The notes: generated by a model not told the origin, from the sequence alone. 64,000 bases of DNA from JAUIIK01 sp963745675 (GCA_963745675.1 CAVUYM010000023.1:62001-126000); one strand, 5' to 3'. Shown: positions 27,172 to 38,375, counted from the stretch's first letter. Numbers and translations are program-made.

Positions 27172-28224
27172 ATGCTTCGAGCACCAATCCAGGCCATCGT
27201 CGATGGCCAACAGCTTACACGCGAGGAAGCGACCTCGGCGATGCAGACCATCATGAACGGAGAGGCATCGCAACCGCAGATTGGCGCATTTCTTACCGCG
27301 CTGAGAATGCGCGGCGAGAGTGACGACGAGCTTGCTGGCTTCGCAGATGTGATGCGCGAAAAGGCTGTCAAGGTTCCGGTCGATGCCGGTGGTCAACCGC
27401 TGGTAGATACCTGTGGAACCGGCGGGGATGTCAGCGGGTCGTTCAATATCTCGACAACGGCAGCCTTCGTCGTTGCCGGTGCAGGAGTCAAGGTCGCCAA
27501 GCATGGCAACCGGGCGATGACGAGCCGCTGTGGTTCTGCCGATGTCCTTGAAGGGCTGGGGGTTCAGATCGAACTTGAACCCGACCAGGTCGCCGAGTGT
27601 ATTGACCGGGTAGGAATAGGGTTCATGTATGCGCCTGCCTTCCACCCGGCGATGCGCTTTGCTGGACCAGTGCGCCGCGAGATCGGAATACGAACTGTCT
27701 TCAATCTTCTCGGGCCGCTGGTTAATCCGGCCGGCGCAACCCATCAGGTGGTTGGCGTTCCCGATGTTGAGACGGCTAATCGGGTTGCGCGAGTAATGGG
27801 CATGCTCGGCTCTCGCCACGCGCTGGTTGTCCACGCTCACGAAGGGCTGGATGAACTTGGCGTGGCCGGGACGAGCACGATCGCCGAAATGCTGATGCGC
27901 GAGAGCGCCTGGGTGACGTCGTACGAAGTCGAACCGGAGCGCTTCGGACTGAAGCGCCACGATTTGGAGACAATTCGTGGCGGTGGCGTCCGCGAGAATG
28001 TGCGTATTACTGAGCAAGTTCTGAGCGGAACTCCGGGCGCGACGAGAGACATTACGCTGCTCAATGCTGGTGCTGCGATCTACGCTGCCGATGGAGCGGC
28101 GACCATCGAAGCTGGCATCGAGATAGCGGCAGAATCGATCGATAGCGGCGCTGCTTATGCAAAGGTGCGCGAACTTGCCGATCTAAGTCAACGCATTACC
28201 GCGCCCCAAACAGCTGGAGTCTGA
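27172..28224 (+). CDS. trpD: Anthranilate phosphoribosyltransferase
   Basis: 350 residues. Joins anthranilate to PRPP. Seen: the PRPP/Mg site DTCGTGGDVSGSFNISTTAA, KHGNRAMTSRCGSADVLEGLG, and PLVNPAGATHQVVGV. Full length, no frameshift. ATG 27172 is 17 bases after trpG, with GAGGA upstream. Confidence 0.97.
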   Translation: MLRAPIQAIVDGQQLTREEATSAMQTIMNGEASQPQIGAFLTALRMRGESDDELAGFADVMREKAVKVPVDAGGQPLVDTCGTGGDVSGSFNISTTAAFVVAGAGVKVAKHGNRAMTSRCGSADVLEGLGVQIELEPDQVAECIDRVGIGFMYAPAFHPAMRFAGPVRREIGIRTVFNLLGPLVNPAGATHQVVGVPDVETANRVARVMGMLGSRHALVVHAHEGLDELGVAGTSTIAEMLMRESAWVTSYEVEPERFGLKRHDLETIRGGGVRENVRITEQVLSGTPGATRDITLLNAGAAIYAADGAATIEAGIEIAAESIDSGAAYAKVRELADLSQRITAPQTAGV

Positions 28225-28228
28225 GCGA

Positions 28229-29042
28229 ATGATTCACATACATACCGGAACCTATCTCGATCGAATACTCGACAACACCGCCGACGAGTTGCGCGAGCGG
28301 ATGAGCGCTCAACCTACGGAGGCGCTCCTGGCGCTCGCTGGCGAACAACCAGCGCCGGCTTCGCTCGCAGCCGCTCTTACCGCACGTCCAAGAAGTGTCC
28401 GTCATCGCAGAATTCAAACGGGCATCTCCATCGAAGGGACTTATCGCAGGCAATGTCGATCCCGGCGACATCGTTCCCGACTATATACACGGAGGCTGTG
28501 CGGCAATATCTGTCCTGACTGACGAGAAGTTCTTTCAAGGCACCCTCGCCGACCTCGAAATGGCCAGCGCGATCTCCGGGCCGGGGGCATCACGAAAGCC
28601 GGTACTGCGAAAAGACTTCGTCATTTCCAAGTATCAGATCGTTGAAGCTCGTGCCCATGGCGCTGACGCGATTCTGCTGATCGTCGCTGCTCTTGCGGAT
28701 GAGCAGCTCGCTGAGCTGCACGAATTCGCGGCCCACCTTGGCATGGATGCACTCGTGGAAGTGCACGACGCTGATGAACTCCAACGCGCTCTCGCAATCA
28801 GTCCGCGAGTAGTCGGCATCAACAATCGCGATCTGCGCACATTTGAGGTTGACCTGGCTGCGACTGAACGGATTGCCCCTCTCGTTCCAGACGGTATCGC
28901 GATTGTCGGCGAAAGCGGCGTTGGCAGCCGTGAAGACGTCCTGCGGCTCGGACGCGCAGGCGTCGATGCGGTGCTCGTCGGCGAGTCGCTGATGCGGAAA
29001 GCAGATCGTGCCGCGGCAGTGCGTGAGTTGCTCGGACGGTGA
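28229..29042 (+). CDS. trpC: Indole-3-glycerol-phosphate synthase (one frameshift)
   Basis: Closes the indole ring of CdRP. The first frame gives the N-terminal helix (TYLDRILDNTADELRERM). After a shift near 28390 the TIM barrel follows: VIAEFKRASPSKG with the catalytic Lys, SVLTDEKFFQGTL, VLRKDFVISKYQI, GINNRDLRTFEVDL and VGESGVGSREDV. About 270 residues. The stop overlaps the trpF GTG. Confidence 0.95.
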
Positions 29043-29712
29043 GAAGCACGCCAAAGATAAAGATCTGCGGAATCAGTGACCCGCGCTACGGCCCGGGTCG
29101 CCGTGGAGGCTGGCGCTGACTACATCGGCATTGTCTTCTATCCCGGCAGTCATCGTTACGTTGAACCTGAACGAGCGCGCGAAATTGCGGCCGCTGTGCG
29201 GGAATGTTCGCGCGACGGGCAGACACAGATTGTCGGTCTATTTGTCAACGAGCCGCTCGACAAGATTCTTGCGGTGCGGGAACTTGCGGGGCTCGACATC
29301 ATTCAGTTGTCCGGCAACGAATCGACTGATGAGATGGCGGCGCTGAAAGAGCGCGATATTCCTTTTCTTGGGACTGTGCGGGCAGGGCAAGACGCGCAGG
29401 ATACAGAGGCTCGTTTCTGCGAAATCGTCGAACAGGGACCGTTCGCCGTGCATCTCGATACCCACGTGCCGGGCATGTGGGGTGGAAGTGGTGTCGTCGG
29501 AGACTGGGATCTAGCACGCGATCTGGCACAGCAATACAGACTGTTTCTAGCAGGTGGGCTAGACCCGGAGAATGTCGCCTGCTGCGATCGGCGAAGTCGC
29601 CCCTTTTGTTGTCGACGTGTCAAGTGGAGTCGAAACGAACAAATTGAAAGACCATTCGAAGATCAAAGCATTTATCGCCGCGGCACGCGGTGCGGAAGGC
29701 GAGGCGCGATGA
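29039..29712 (+). CDS. trpF: Phosphoribosylanthranilate isomerase (two frameshifts)
   Basis: Isomerises PRA to CdRP. The start GTG 29039 overlaps the trpC TGA. The first frame gives KIKICGISDP with the catalytic Cys. After a shift near 29085, ATARVAVEAGADYIGIVFYPGSHRYV continues. The catalytic Asp lies in HLDTHVPGMWGG-type context. After another shift near 29580 it ends with VAPFVVDVSSGVETNKLKDHSKIKAF, the family's C-terminal signature. Stop at 29710-29712 overlaps trpB. Confidence 0.93.
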
Positions 29713-30927
29713 GCGCGACGAAAGAGCAGACAGCCGGCGCACGACCGGACAGGATGGGCCGATTCGGTGATTTCGGTGGAATGTACGCCCCGGAAACGCT
29801 GATGCCGGCGATTCGAGAATTGGAGAGCTGCCTACCAGGAAGCACGTAACGACCCGGCGTTCCAGGCCGAATTTGACCGCCTGGAGGCGGAGTATGTTGG
29901 CCGTCCGACGCCACTCACCCTGTGCTCGAATCTGACGGAGCAGTGGGGTGGGCCGAAGATCTACCTCAAACGCGAAGATCTTGCTCACACCGGGGCGCAC
30001 AAGATCAACAACGTCGTCGGCCAGGGGTTGCTGGCCAAGCGCATGGGCAAACCGCGGGTCATCGCCGAGACGGGCGCCGGCCAACATGGCGTTGCCTCAG
30101 CGACCATCTGCGCGCTACTCGGACTCGATTGCGTCGTCTACATGGGCGAAGTCGACGTGCAGCGCCAGGCGCTCAACGTCTTTCGGATGAAACTTCTCGG
30201 CGCCGAGGTCGTCCCGGTTAAGAGCGGCTCGCGAACGTTGAAAGATGCCCTCAACGAATCGATTCGCGACTGGGTGGCCAACGTCGAGAACACCTACTAC
30301 ATGATCGGGACCGCCTCGGGGATGCACCCCTACCCGATGATCGTGCGCGACTTCCAGTCGATCATCGGCACTGAAGCGCGGGCGCAGTTTCTGGAACGTG
30401 AAGGGCGACTTCCGTCGGCGGTTATGGCGTGCATTGGCGGCGGATCGAACGCGATGGGCATATTCCATGCCTTCGTCGACGACGAGTCGGTCGCGCTCAT
30501 CGGCGCTGAAGCCGGTGGCCTCGGCCTCGAACCGGGCGCCCATGCGGCCAGTCTGACCGCCGGTTCAGTCGGCGTACTGCATGGTGCGAAGACGTACATT
30601 TTGCAGGATGGGCACGGTCAGATCACCGAAGCGCACTCGATTTCAGCGGGCTTGGATTATCCCGGTGTTGGCCCGGAGCTGGCATGGCTGAAAGATACGG
30701 GACGTGCTTCGTTCGACGCCGTTAGCGATCAGGCCGCGCTCGAAGGTTTCCAGATGTTGACCCGCGCTGAGGGCATCATCCCGGCGCTGGAATCGGCGCA
30801 TGCTGTCTATCTGGCCAGCGAGTGGGCTGCGAAGAATCCGGACGCACATTCGATCATCATCAATCTATCTGGTCGCGGCGATAAGGACATGCACACGATC
30901 GCCGAGGCACTGGGGGTGTCACTGTGA
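29709..30927 (+). CDS. trpB: Tryptophan synthase beta chain (one frameshift)
   Basis: PLP enzyme making Trp from indole and serine. It begins GRFGDFGGMYAPETLMPAI. After one extra base near 29835 it continues NDPAFQAEFDRLEAEYVGRPTPL. The PLP Lys lies in HTGAHKINN, with ETGAGQHGVA, the phosphate loop GGGSNAMG and a C-terminal SGRGDKDM. About 405 residues once rejoined. It is coupled to trpF (ATGA) and trpA (GTGA). Confidence 0.97.
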
Positions 30928-31748
30928 GCACGATTGCCGTCAATTCGCTGACCGATACCCGCACGACGCGAGCATTTGAGAAGGCTCACAACGAGGGCCG
31001 TATCGCGATCATGCCCTACATGCCGGTTGGCTGGCCCGAGCTTGACGATACGGAACGGGCAGTCGCAGCGCTGGTACGGAGTGGCGCTGATCTCGTCGAA
31101 ATCGGCATGCCGTTCAGCGATCCGATCGCAGACGGTCCGACGGTACAGCGAGTTAATCAGCGCTCGCTGAGCAACGGTGTCACCACGGTTGTGGCATTGG
31201 ATCACATTCGGCGATTGCGGGAGAACCAGGGCGTAGAAGTTCCATTGATTGCTATGGGATACTACAATCCGATTCTGGCCTATGGCATCGAGCGCTTCGC
31301 GCGCGACGCCCGGGAAGCCGGGGCTGATGGTTTCATTGTGCCCGACCTTCCGCCTGAGGAAAGCGACGACCTTCTTGCCGCATGTGTCGATAATGGATTG
31401 CATCTCGTCTACATGCTCGCTCCGACGAGCACGGAAGAGCGCTTCGAAGCGATACTCGAGCGTGCCAGCGGTTTCATCTACCTTGTCTCCGTCGTCGGGA
31501 TCACCGGGGCACGCGACCGGCTCTGGGAAGGTATCCCTGATTACGTCGCGCGGGTGCGGCGGCACACCAGTCTACCGTTAGCGCTCGGTTTCGGGATTTC
31601 CAGCCACGCACATGTGGTTGAGGCCGGCGGACTTGTTGACGGTGTGATCTTCGCCAGTGCGATGCTCAACTATCTGGAACAGTTTTCCTCCGACCAGCTC
31701 CCGGACGAAATCGAGCGCTACATGGCATCTCTTCTGGGACGAGACTAG
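30924..31748 (+). CDS. trpA: Tryptophan synthase alpha chain
   Basis: 274 residues, TIM barrel that releases indole for TrpB. Catalytic Glu in LVEIGMPFSDPIADGP and Asp in GFIVPDLPPEES. The phosphate site is near GFGISSHAHV. GTG 30924 overlaps trpB. Last of the seven trp genes; aroH follows 28 bases on. Confidence 0.97.
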   Translation: MSTIAVNSLTDTRTTRAFEKAHNEGRIAIMPYMPVGWPELDDTERAVAALVRSGADLVEIGMPFSDPIADGPTVQRVNQRSLSNGVTTVVALDHIRRLRENQGVEVPLIAMGYYNPILAYGIERFARDAREAGADGFIVPDLPPEESDDLLAACVDNGLHLVYMLAPTSTEERFEAILERASGFIYLVSVVGITGARDRLWEGIPDYVARVRRHTSLPLALGFGISSHAHVVEAGGLVDGVIFASAMLNYLEQFSSDQLPDEIERYMASLLGRD

Positions 31749-31776
31749 CTAGCGTTCACACGATTGGAGCCTGCCG

Positions 31777-32193
31777 GTGTCCGCCGTTTGCAGAGCTATT
31801 CGCGGCGCAACGACCGCGCGCGCAAACACTTCCGAGGATATCCTCGAAGTGACGACCGAAATGCTTGAAACGATCTTCGCGCTCAACGACATAGACGTTG
31901 ATGATGTCGTCAGTGCTTTTTTCACGACGACGACTGATTTGACGGCAACGTTTCCGGCCGTCGCCGCACGCGAAGTAGGGCTGGATAATGTCGCTCTGAT
32001 GTGTGCCCATGAAATGGACGTGCCAGGCTCCCTTCAGTCATGCGTTCGAGTGATGTTGCACATTAACACCACCGCTTCGCCTTCTGAAATCAAACATGCC
32101 TATTTGCACGGAGCCGTACAGTTGCGACCGGAATGGGGCCGTGAGCCGGCGCGTTGGTCGAAACGCCCCGAAGCGGTAGAGACAATTCATTGA
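31777..32193 (+). CDS. aroH: Chorismate mutase, AroH type
   Basis: 138 residues; closely follows the monofunctional B. subtilis AroH pattern: RAIRGATTARANTSEDIL, HEMDVPGSLQSCVRVMLHI (the conserved active-site Arg in CVRV), and HAYLHGAVQLRPE. It turns chorismate into prephenate, towards Phe and Tyr. It lies inside the Trp-controlled operon, so the rival branch enzyme is apparently made together with the trp genes. Start GTG 31777. Confidence 0.93.
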   Translation: MSAVCRAIRGATTARANTSEDILEVTTEMLETIFALNDIDVDDVVSAFFTTTTDLTATFPAVAAREVGLDNVALMCAHEMDVPGSLQSCVRVMLHINTTASPSEIKHAYLHGAVQLRPEWGREPARWSKRPEAVETIH

Positions 32194-32225
32194 TTCATCG
32201 ATTACAAGGATAGGGAAAACGTCAA

Positions 32226-33273
32226 ATGATCATCATCATGAAACATGGGCACACGCCCGAACAGAGGGAAGACGTCATCGCCAGAGTTAAGGAGGAGGGC
32301 CTCGACGTCCACCTCTCGATCGGCGAAGGCTCGACAATTATCGGCGTCATCGGCGTACCAATCCGCGAGAGCCTGAAGTCGGCGATTGAGTCCCGCGACG
32401 CCGTCGAGCAGGTCTTTCGGGTTACCAAGCGCTACAAGCTCGCCAGTCGCGAATTTCATCCAGAGTCGACGATCATCGACGTCGACGGGGTCAAAATTGG
32501 TGGCGACGAAGTCGTCATCATGGCTGGACCGTGTTCCGTCGAGTCTGAAGAGCAGCTGATGGCAACGGCCCGATGTCGTCGCAGAAGCTGGCGCGAAGAT
32601 CTTGCGTGGCGGGGCTTTCAAACCACGCACCTCCCCCTACGAATTTCGTGGCATGGCCGAGGATGGTCTGAAGCTTCTGGCGCAAGCTCGCGACGAGTAC
32701 GGCTTGAAGATCATCACCGAGGTGATGACGCCGTCGGACGTTGAACTCGTTGGCCGCTACACCGACATATTCCAGATCGGCGCGCGCAACTGCCAGAATT
32801 ACCAGCTGCTCGAAGAGGTCGGCCGATCCGGCAAACCTGCCATGTTGAAGCGCGGCATGGCGGTGCAGTACGAAGAGTGGTTGCTACTGGCCGAGTACAT
32901 CATGGCGCAGGGCAATCCGAATGTCATGCTCTGCGAGCGTGGCGTGCGCGGCTTTGAGACCTATACGCGCAACATCTTCGACCTGACGGCTGTGCCGGTC
33001 GTGAAGCACCTGAGCCACTTGCCGATCATTGCCGATCCGAGCCACGGCACCGGACATTGGCATCTGATACCTGCCATGTCTCTGGCGGCCGTTGCGGCTG
33101 GCGCAGATGGCCTGATCATCGAAGTTCACAACGATCCGAGTCACGCAATGTCTGATGGCGCGCAGTCACTGAAGCCGGACCGCTTCAGCGAACTCATGCC
33201 GCAAATCGGGCAGATTGCAGCGGCCGTCGGGCGGACGCTTTCGCCAGTCGAACAGGCGGTTGCAGCCGACTAG
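32226..33273 (+). CDS. aroF: DAHP synthase, type I-beta with N-terminal regulatory domain (one frameshift)
   Basis: First step of the shikimate pathway (PEP + erythrose 4-phosphate). Residues 1-75 are the ferredoxin-like domain (MIIIMKHGHTPEQREDVIARV) typical of this class. The barrel has AGPCSVESEEQL, then after a shift near 32575 KILRGGAFKPRTSPYEFRG, QIGARNCQNYQLLEEVG, LCERGVRGFETYTRN and DPSHGTGHW. It ends the trp/aroH operon and is followed by a terminator. A second copy lies at 60605-61648. Confidence 0.95.
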
Positions 33274-33313
33274 ACTGAGGACGTCCGGCTGTTACAGCGG
33301 TGAATACAAGTAG

Positions 33314-33356
33314 AAACGCGCCGGCGGTGTGGAACTTACGCGCACCGCGGCGCGTT
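33314..33356 (+). terminator. Terminator of the trp-aroH-aroF operon
   Basis: A long GC-rich stem (33314-33329 with about 33342-33356, one bulged G) closes with AAAC/GTTT. It starts 41 bases after the aroF stop, but the T-run is short (TTTCGTCGTT). Confidence 0.7.
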
Positions 33357-33385
33357 TCGTCGTTCGATCATCAAAGGATTAAGAA

Positions 33386-35059
33386 ATGACTGACTGGGGC
33401 AAGTGGCTGACAGAGCAAGATTTACCTCCGGCCGAGCAGGGAACGAAGTCCCTTGCACGGGGCGCGCACGGTATGGTGTCAACTTCCCATCCACTTGTCA
33501 CTGCGGTAGCGAGACAGGTCCTCGAAGATGGCGGTAATGCGGTTGATGCGATGCTAACCGCGATGCCGGTTCAGCATGTCGTCGAACCGCAGATGTCGAC
33601 CCCGGCTGGCGGGTTTGGCGCACTCTATTGGGATGCGACGACGCGTGACGCGGTCTATCTCAATGCCAACCTCGATCGTGCGACAAATGCTGCGATCGCC
33701 GGCGACGGTGTGCCGTTCACATCCGGGCTTCGGATCGGAGTGCCGGGCGCGGTGCGGGGCATGCAGGCGCTCGCGAAGCGTTACGGCACGCGGCAATGGT
33801 CCGACTACTTCGAGCCGGCCATCCGGATCGCGTATGACGGTTTCCCGATGTACTCCTTTCTCTATGGCGAAATGGCCGATGCGATCGGTCGTATCACCCA
33901 TCATCCTTCGGGACGGGACCAGTACACACCCGATGGATTTCTCGTGCCGGCAGGCGACCAGTTCAAACTTCCGAAGTTTGCCCGAGCCCTTGAACGACTT
34001 GCAGAAGCGGACGGCCCCGATTGGTTCCAAACGGGCGACTTCGCCGAGCGCTTCGTGGCTGCGGTATGTGCCACGGGTGGAAGTCTGACGATGGAAGATC
34101 TCGCCGAATATGAGGTGCGCTGGCAAGATCCGTTGGCATTCAGCGCGTATGGTGTCGACATGCTCGGCGCACCCTCTCCCGACTACGGTCCAGCGTACGC
34201 TGCGGTCGGACTGGGAATCCTTGAGCGCTGTGGGCTGGAACCGGGCGTTGACTGGCTCAACGATGCGCGCGCAACCATCTTGATCGCCCGCAGCCTCGCG
34301 GTGGCTGACCACTACGTTTCTCAGTTGCTCGTCGATCCAGCGGGATTCGACGTCCCGATTGACGTGCTGCTATCCGACGCGTTCCTGCAGTCTCAAGCAG
34401 ATCTGATCATGGGTAGCTTCCCGAAGGTCGATCTCACTCCGAAGTCTCCGAGCCAGAGTGCCTACCCGGGCGATCCGTCCAGAGGCTCCAGTCACACAGA
34501 CAGCAACCACATGACGATTGTTGATGGCCAGGGTAATTGGCTGACGATGCTCCACACCGTCTTCGGCACGCCCTTCGGGACCGGGCTGGTGGTCGATGGA
34601 ATCAGCGTCAACAGCGGCAATATCGTGCCTTTTGCCGGGACATCTCGCGGGCCAGGTCGACGGATCAGCACGCCGCTGCCGCCGGTGTTGGCGATGCGTG
34701 ACGGTGAACCGTGGTTGGGGATCGGATCACCGGGAGCGTCATGCCACACCGTCAGCCAGGTACTGATCAACATGCTCGCCGGCAACATGGAGCTATATCC
34801 TGCGATCGATGCGCCACGCTTCATGCTGCGTCCGAATGCTGACCACTCGACAGGCTGGCGGCTCGGCACGCTGGATATCGAAACGAGATTTCCCGCTGAC
34901 ACCGTTGCCGGCTTAGAGCGCTACGGGATCGATCTCGCACCATTGGGTGACTACAACTGGCATATGGGCTCGATCCAGGCCGTTATGCGCGACAGCGAAA
35001 CCGGGGAACTCGTAGGCGCCGCCGATCCGCGCCGGGCTGGATTCGCGCAAGGATTCTAG
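33386..35059 (+). CDS. Gamma-glutamyltransferase-like Ntn hydrolase
   Basis: 557 residues, gamma-glutamyltranspeptidase family. The large-subunit part has MVSTSHPLVTAVARQVLEDGGNAVDA and GGFGALYWDA; the small-subunit part has MTIVDGQGNWLTMLHTVFGTPFGTG, GPGRRISTPLPPVLAM and GSPGASCHTVSQVL. The autocleavage site, normally TTH-S-V-V-D, reads S-N-H-M-T-I-V-D, so the usual Thr nucleophile appears to be Ser. No signal peptide is seen, unlike many periplasmic GGTs. Substrate uncertain. ATG 33386. Confidence 0.85.
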   Translation: MTDWGKWLTEQDLPPAEQGTKSLARGAHGMVSTSHPLVTAVARQVLEDGGNAVDAMLTAMPVQHVVEPQMSTPAGGFGALYWDATTRDAVYLNANLDRATNAAIAGDGVPFTSGLRIGVPGAVRGMQALAKRYGTRQWSDYFEPAIRIAYDGFPMYSFLYGEMADAIGRITHHPSGRDQYTPDGFLVPAGDQFKLPKFARALERLAEADGPDWFQTGDFAERFVAAVCATGGSLTMEDLAEYEVRWQDPLAFSAYGVDMLGAPSPDYGPAYAAVGLGILERCGLEPGVDWLNDARATILIARSLAVADHYVSQLLVDPAGFDVPIDVLLSDAFLQSQADLIMGSFPKVDLTPKSPSQSAYPGDPSRGSSHTDSNHMTIVDGQGNWLTMLHTVFGTPFGTGLVVDGISVNSGNIVPFAGTSRGPGRRISTPLPPVLAMRDGEPWLGIGSPGASCHTVSQVLINMLAGNMELYPAIDAPRFMLRPNADHSTGWRLGTLDIETRFPADTVAGLERYGIDLAPLGDYNWHMGSIQAVMRDSETGELVGAADPRRAGFAQGF

Positions 35060-35065
35060 GCGAAT

Positions 35066-35097
35066 CATATCGGCTCGTAGATTGACGGGCCGATATG
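35066..35097. terminator. 9-bp inverted repeat after the GGT-like gene
   Basis: Perfect arms at 35066-35074 and 35089-35097 with a 14-base loop, starting 6 bases after the stop. No T-run, so a role in termination is uncertain. Confidence 0.4.
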
Positions 35098-35220
35098 ACG
35101 CATGCTAACTCCTACCAAGTCAATGTCCCGCATCGCGACGAGACCCGGGCGGCCAGTTGATCGTTGGCTGTTTCGTGTCTCCTTCGAACGACGATTGTTG
35201 CTTGAGAGGATTACAACTGC

Positions 35221-38200
35221 ATGACCCGCACGACTGAATTGTTGGATGATCTGAAGTGGCGACTGGTTGGTCCATTTCGTGGGGGCCGCAGCGTGGCCGT
35301 CGCGGGCGATCCAGATGACCCGCTGACGGCCTATTTTGGCGCGTGTTCCGGTGGTGTCTGGAAGACGCGCGATGCTGGTGCGAGCTGGAAGAACGTTTCG
35401 GACGGCTTCTTCAAGACGGCGTCTGTCGGGGCGATTGCGGTGGCACCATCGGACCGCAACGTCATTTACGCTGGCATGGGCGAGGCCTGTATCCGCGGCA
35501 ACGTGACGCATGGCGACGGCGTCTATCGTTCGAACGATGGCGGCGCTACCTGGACTCACATGGGTCTCGCGGAAACGTTGCACATTGCGCGCGTGCGCAT
35601 CCATCCATCGAATCCCGACATCGTCTACGTCGCAGCATTCGGGCACGCGTTTGGCCCGCATCCGGCGCGTGGTGTCTATCGCTCGATGAACGGCGGCCAG
35701 GACTGGGAACTCGTACTGCATCGCAACGACCAGACCGGCGCGTGCGACCTGTCGATGGATGTGACGAACCCGCGCGTGCTCTACGCCGCGCTCTGGGAAG
35801 CTCAACGCTCGCCCTGGTCGCTCGTGAGCGGCGGCGAAGGCAGCGGAATCTTCAAGTCCACGGACGCAGGCAATACCTGGGTGGAGCTCAGTCGCAATCC
35901 CGGGCTTGCCGGAAGGTCTCATGGGCCGCATCGGGATCGCGGTGTCGCCAGCGAATCCAGACCGCGTCTGGGCGTTGATCGAGTCGAAGCAGGGCGGTCT
36001 ATACCGATCTGACGACGCTGGCGCGACCTGGAAACTGGTGAGCGACAACGCCGATCTGATGCAGCGCCCCTGGTACTACATGCACATCTTCGCCCACCCG
36101 ACCGAAGCCGATACGATGTTCACTCTGAACCTCCAGATGTGGCGTTCGACCGATGGTGGCGTCACGCATCAGGCGATACCAACACCGCATGGTGACAACC
36201 ACGATCTCTGGATCGATCCCGCCAACCCGAGCCGTATGGTCGAAGCAAACGACGGTGGGGCGTGCGTTTCGTTGGATGCTGGGGTCACCTGGTCATCAAT
36301 CTACAATCAGCCGACGGCGCAGTTCTATCACGTCACCACCGACACCCAGTTTCCCTATCGCATCTACGGCGCCCAGCAGGACAACACGACGCTGTCGATA
36401 CCGAGCTACTCCGATCGCGGCGTCATTTCTGCCGACGATACCTACCCGGTTGGTGGCAGCGAGAGCGGCTATATCGCGGTACGGCCCGATGATCCGAACA
36501 TCATCTTCGCTGGTGGCTATGCGACGCGGATGACGCGCTACGACCATCGTACGAAGCAAGAGGTTGATATCACCGTTTGGCCGGATGATCCGATCGGTTA
36601 TGGCGCGGAATCGATGAAGTACCGCTTCCAGTGGACCTTTCCGATTGCGCTGTCGCCTCACGATCCCGATGTGCTGTACGTCACCGGCAATCACGTTTTC
36701 CGATCACGGACGGGCGGCCAGACCTTCCAGTCGATTAGCCCTGATCTGACGCGCGGAGACCCGGAGACGCTGCGACCATCCGGTGGACCGATAACGCTCG
36801 ACAACGTCAGCACCGAGTATTACGGGACGATCTTCGCCTTTGCCGAGTCGCCGGTACAGGCGGGCGTGCTCTGGGCCGGTTCCGACGACGGGCTGATCAA
36901 CGTCTCGAAAGATGGTGGCGAAACCTGGGAAGACGCGACGCCGCAGTTGCTGCCCGACTGGGCATTGATCAGCATCATCGAACCCTCGCCGCACGATGCA
37001 GCAGTCGCCTACGTCGCAGCCACGCGCTACAAACTCGATGACTTCACGCCCTATCTGCTCCGAACCAGCGACTTCGGTCAGAGCTGGGAATTGATAACTG
37101 ACGGTATCCCGGATAGCGACTTCACCCGCGTGATTCGAGAAGATCCGGCGCGCATGGGTTTGCTTTATGCGGGCACCGAGTCCGGCGTCTATGTCTCCTG
37201 GGATGCGGGTGAAAACTGGAATCGGATGGGCGGCAACCTGCCGGTCGTCCCGATTCACGATCTGGTGATCCACGATACAGACCTGATTCTGGCGACGCAT
37301 GGTCGCTCATTCTGGATGATCGATGACCTGACTCCGGTTCGCCAGGCGGATAGCGAGGACCTGTCTAACGCCGTGAGCCTATTCGCCCCGCGACAAACGG
37401 TCAGACTGACTCCGCCGCGTCGTTGGCCGAGCCGTGGTTCCGCTGGCTATAAGGGCTATGTGCAAGCCTGGGGTAACCAGGTCAAAGCCGAGATCGTTCC
37501 CGATGGCCGGGGTGGTGTTGAACTCGAGCTGCTTGAAGCCGGTGAGAACCCGCCAATCGGCGTTCTCGTGCAGTACAACGTCGGCAAAGAGGATGCGTCC
37601 TCCGTCACGATCACGATCCTGGATGGTGCCGGTGAAGTCGTACGCAGCTATGCCAGCGACGACGAAGAAGGCCCCGTGGTCGCGACCGGGCCAGGTCTCA
37701 ATCGGTTCGTCTGGGATATGCGCTATCCCAGTGCAACCAGCCTCCCGGGCACGGCCGTCGCGCTATCGGCCTACTGGGGCGGAAGCACGATTGGACCACT
37801 TGCGGTGCCCGGTAAGTACACCGTCCGGGTCGATGTCGATGGCGAGCACTCCGAGCAAGAGTTTGAGATTATCGCCGATCCGCGCCTCGATACATCTGGC
37901 GAGGATCTGCAGGCACAATTCGATCTCCTGATTGCGATTCGAGACAAGTTGAGCGAGGTGCACGAAGCCGTCGCGAGAAGTCGCGGGTTGCGCGAGCAAG
38001 TTGGTGTCTGGCACGGACGGCTGGAGGGCAGCGAAGGCGCTGAATCCGCTCTGGCGACTGCCGACGAACTGACTGCAAGACTCGAAGTGGTGGAAGGCAA
38101 GTTGGTCGAGGCGCGCAGCACCGGCGGCGCGGATGTCTTCAACTACCCGCCAATGGTCAACCGCAAACTCGCCTCGCTCGCGAACAGCGTTGGTTTTGGT

Positions 38201-38353
38201 GACGCCCGACCTCCGCAGCAGTGCTTCGATGTTTTCGACGATCTTGCGGCATACGCGGACGAGCACATCGCGGAACTGCGCGCGCTCTGGGACACGGATG
38301 TCGCGGCGCTGAATGAGCAGATCCGCGCTAGCGGCGTCGATCCCATCGGTTGA
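35221..38353 (+). CDS. Large beta-propeller protein with Asp-box repeats (VPS10/sortilin-like; one frameshift)
   Basis: About 1,040 residues after rejoining one shift near 35920. Many BNR/Asp-box units (S/T-x-D-x-G-x-T-W) are visible: TRDAGASW, SNDGGATW, STDAGNTW, SDDAGATW, SKDGGETW, TSDFGQSW and SWDAGENW. It resembles the sortilin-like WD40/YCF48 glycosyl-hydrolase-like proteins. The C-terminal third has a beta-sandwich-like part (VTITILDGAGEVVRSY, PGKYTVRVDVDGEHSEQEFEI) and a helical tail. No signal peptide at ATG 35221. Function unknown; such proteins often accompany peptidases, and an M20 enzyme follows. Confidence 0.85.
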
Positions 38354-38375
38354 AACGATTGACTGGAGAAACTGC

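Noticed and set aside
27151..28017. 288-codon minus-strand ORF opposite trpD
   Set aside because: Antisense shadow of an intact trpD.
35065..36048. 327-codon minus-strand ORF opposite the beta-propeller
   Set aside because: Low-complexity Arg/Ala-rich antisense reading of the Asp-box repeats; no ribosome site or domain.
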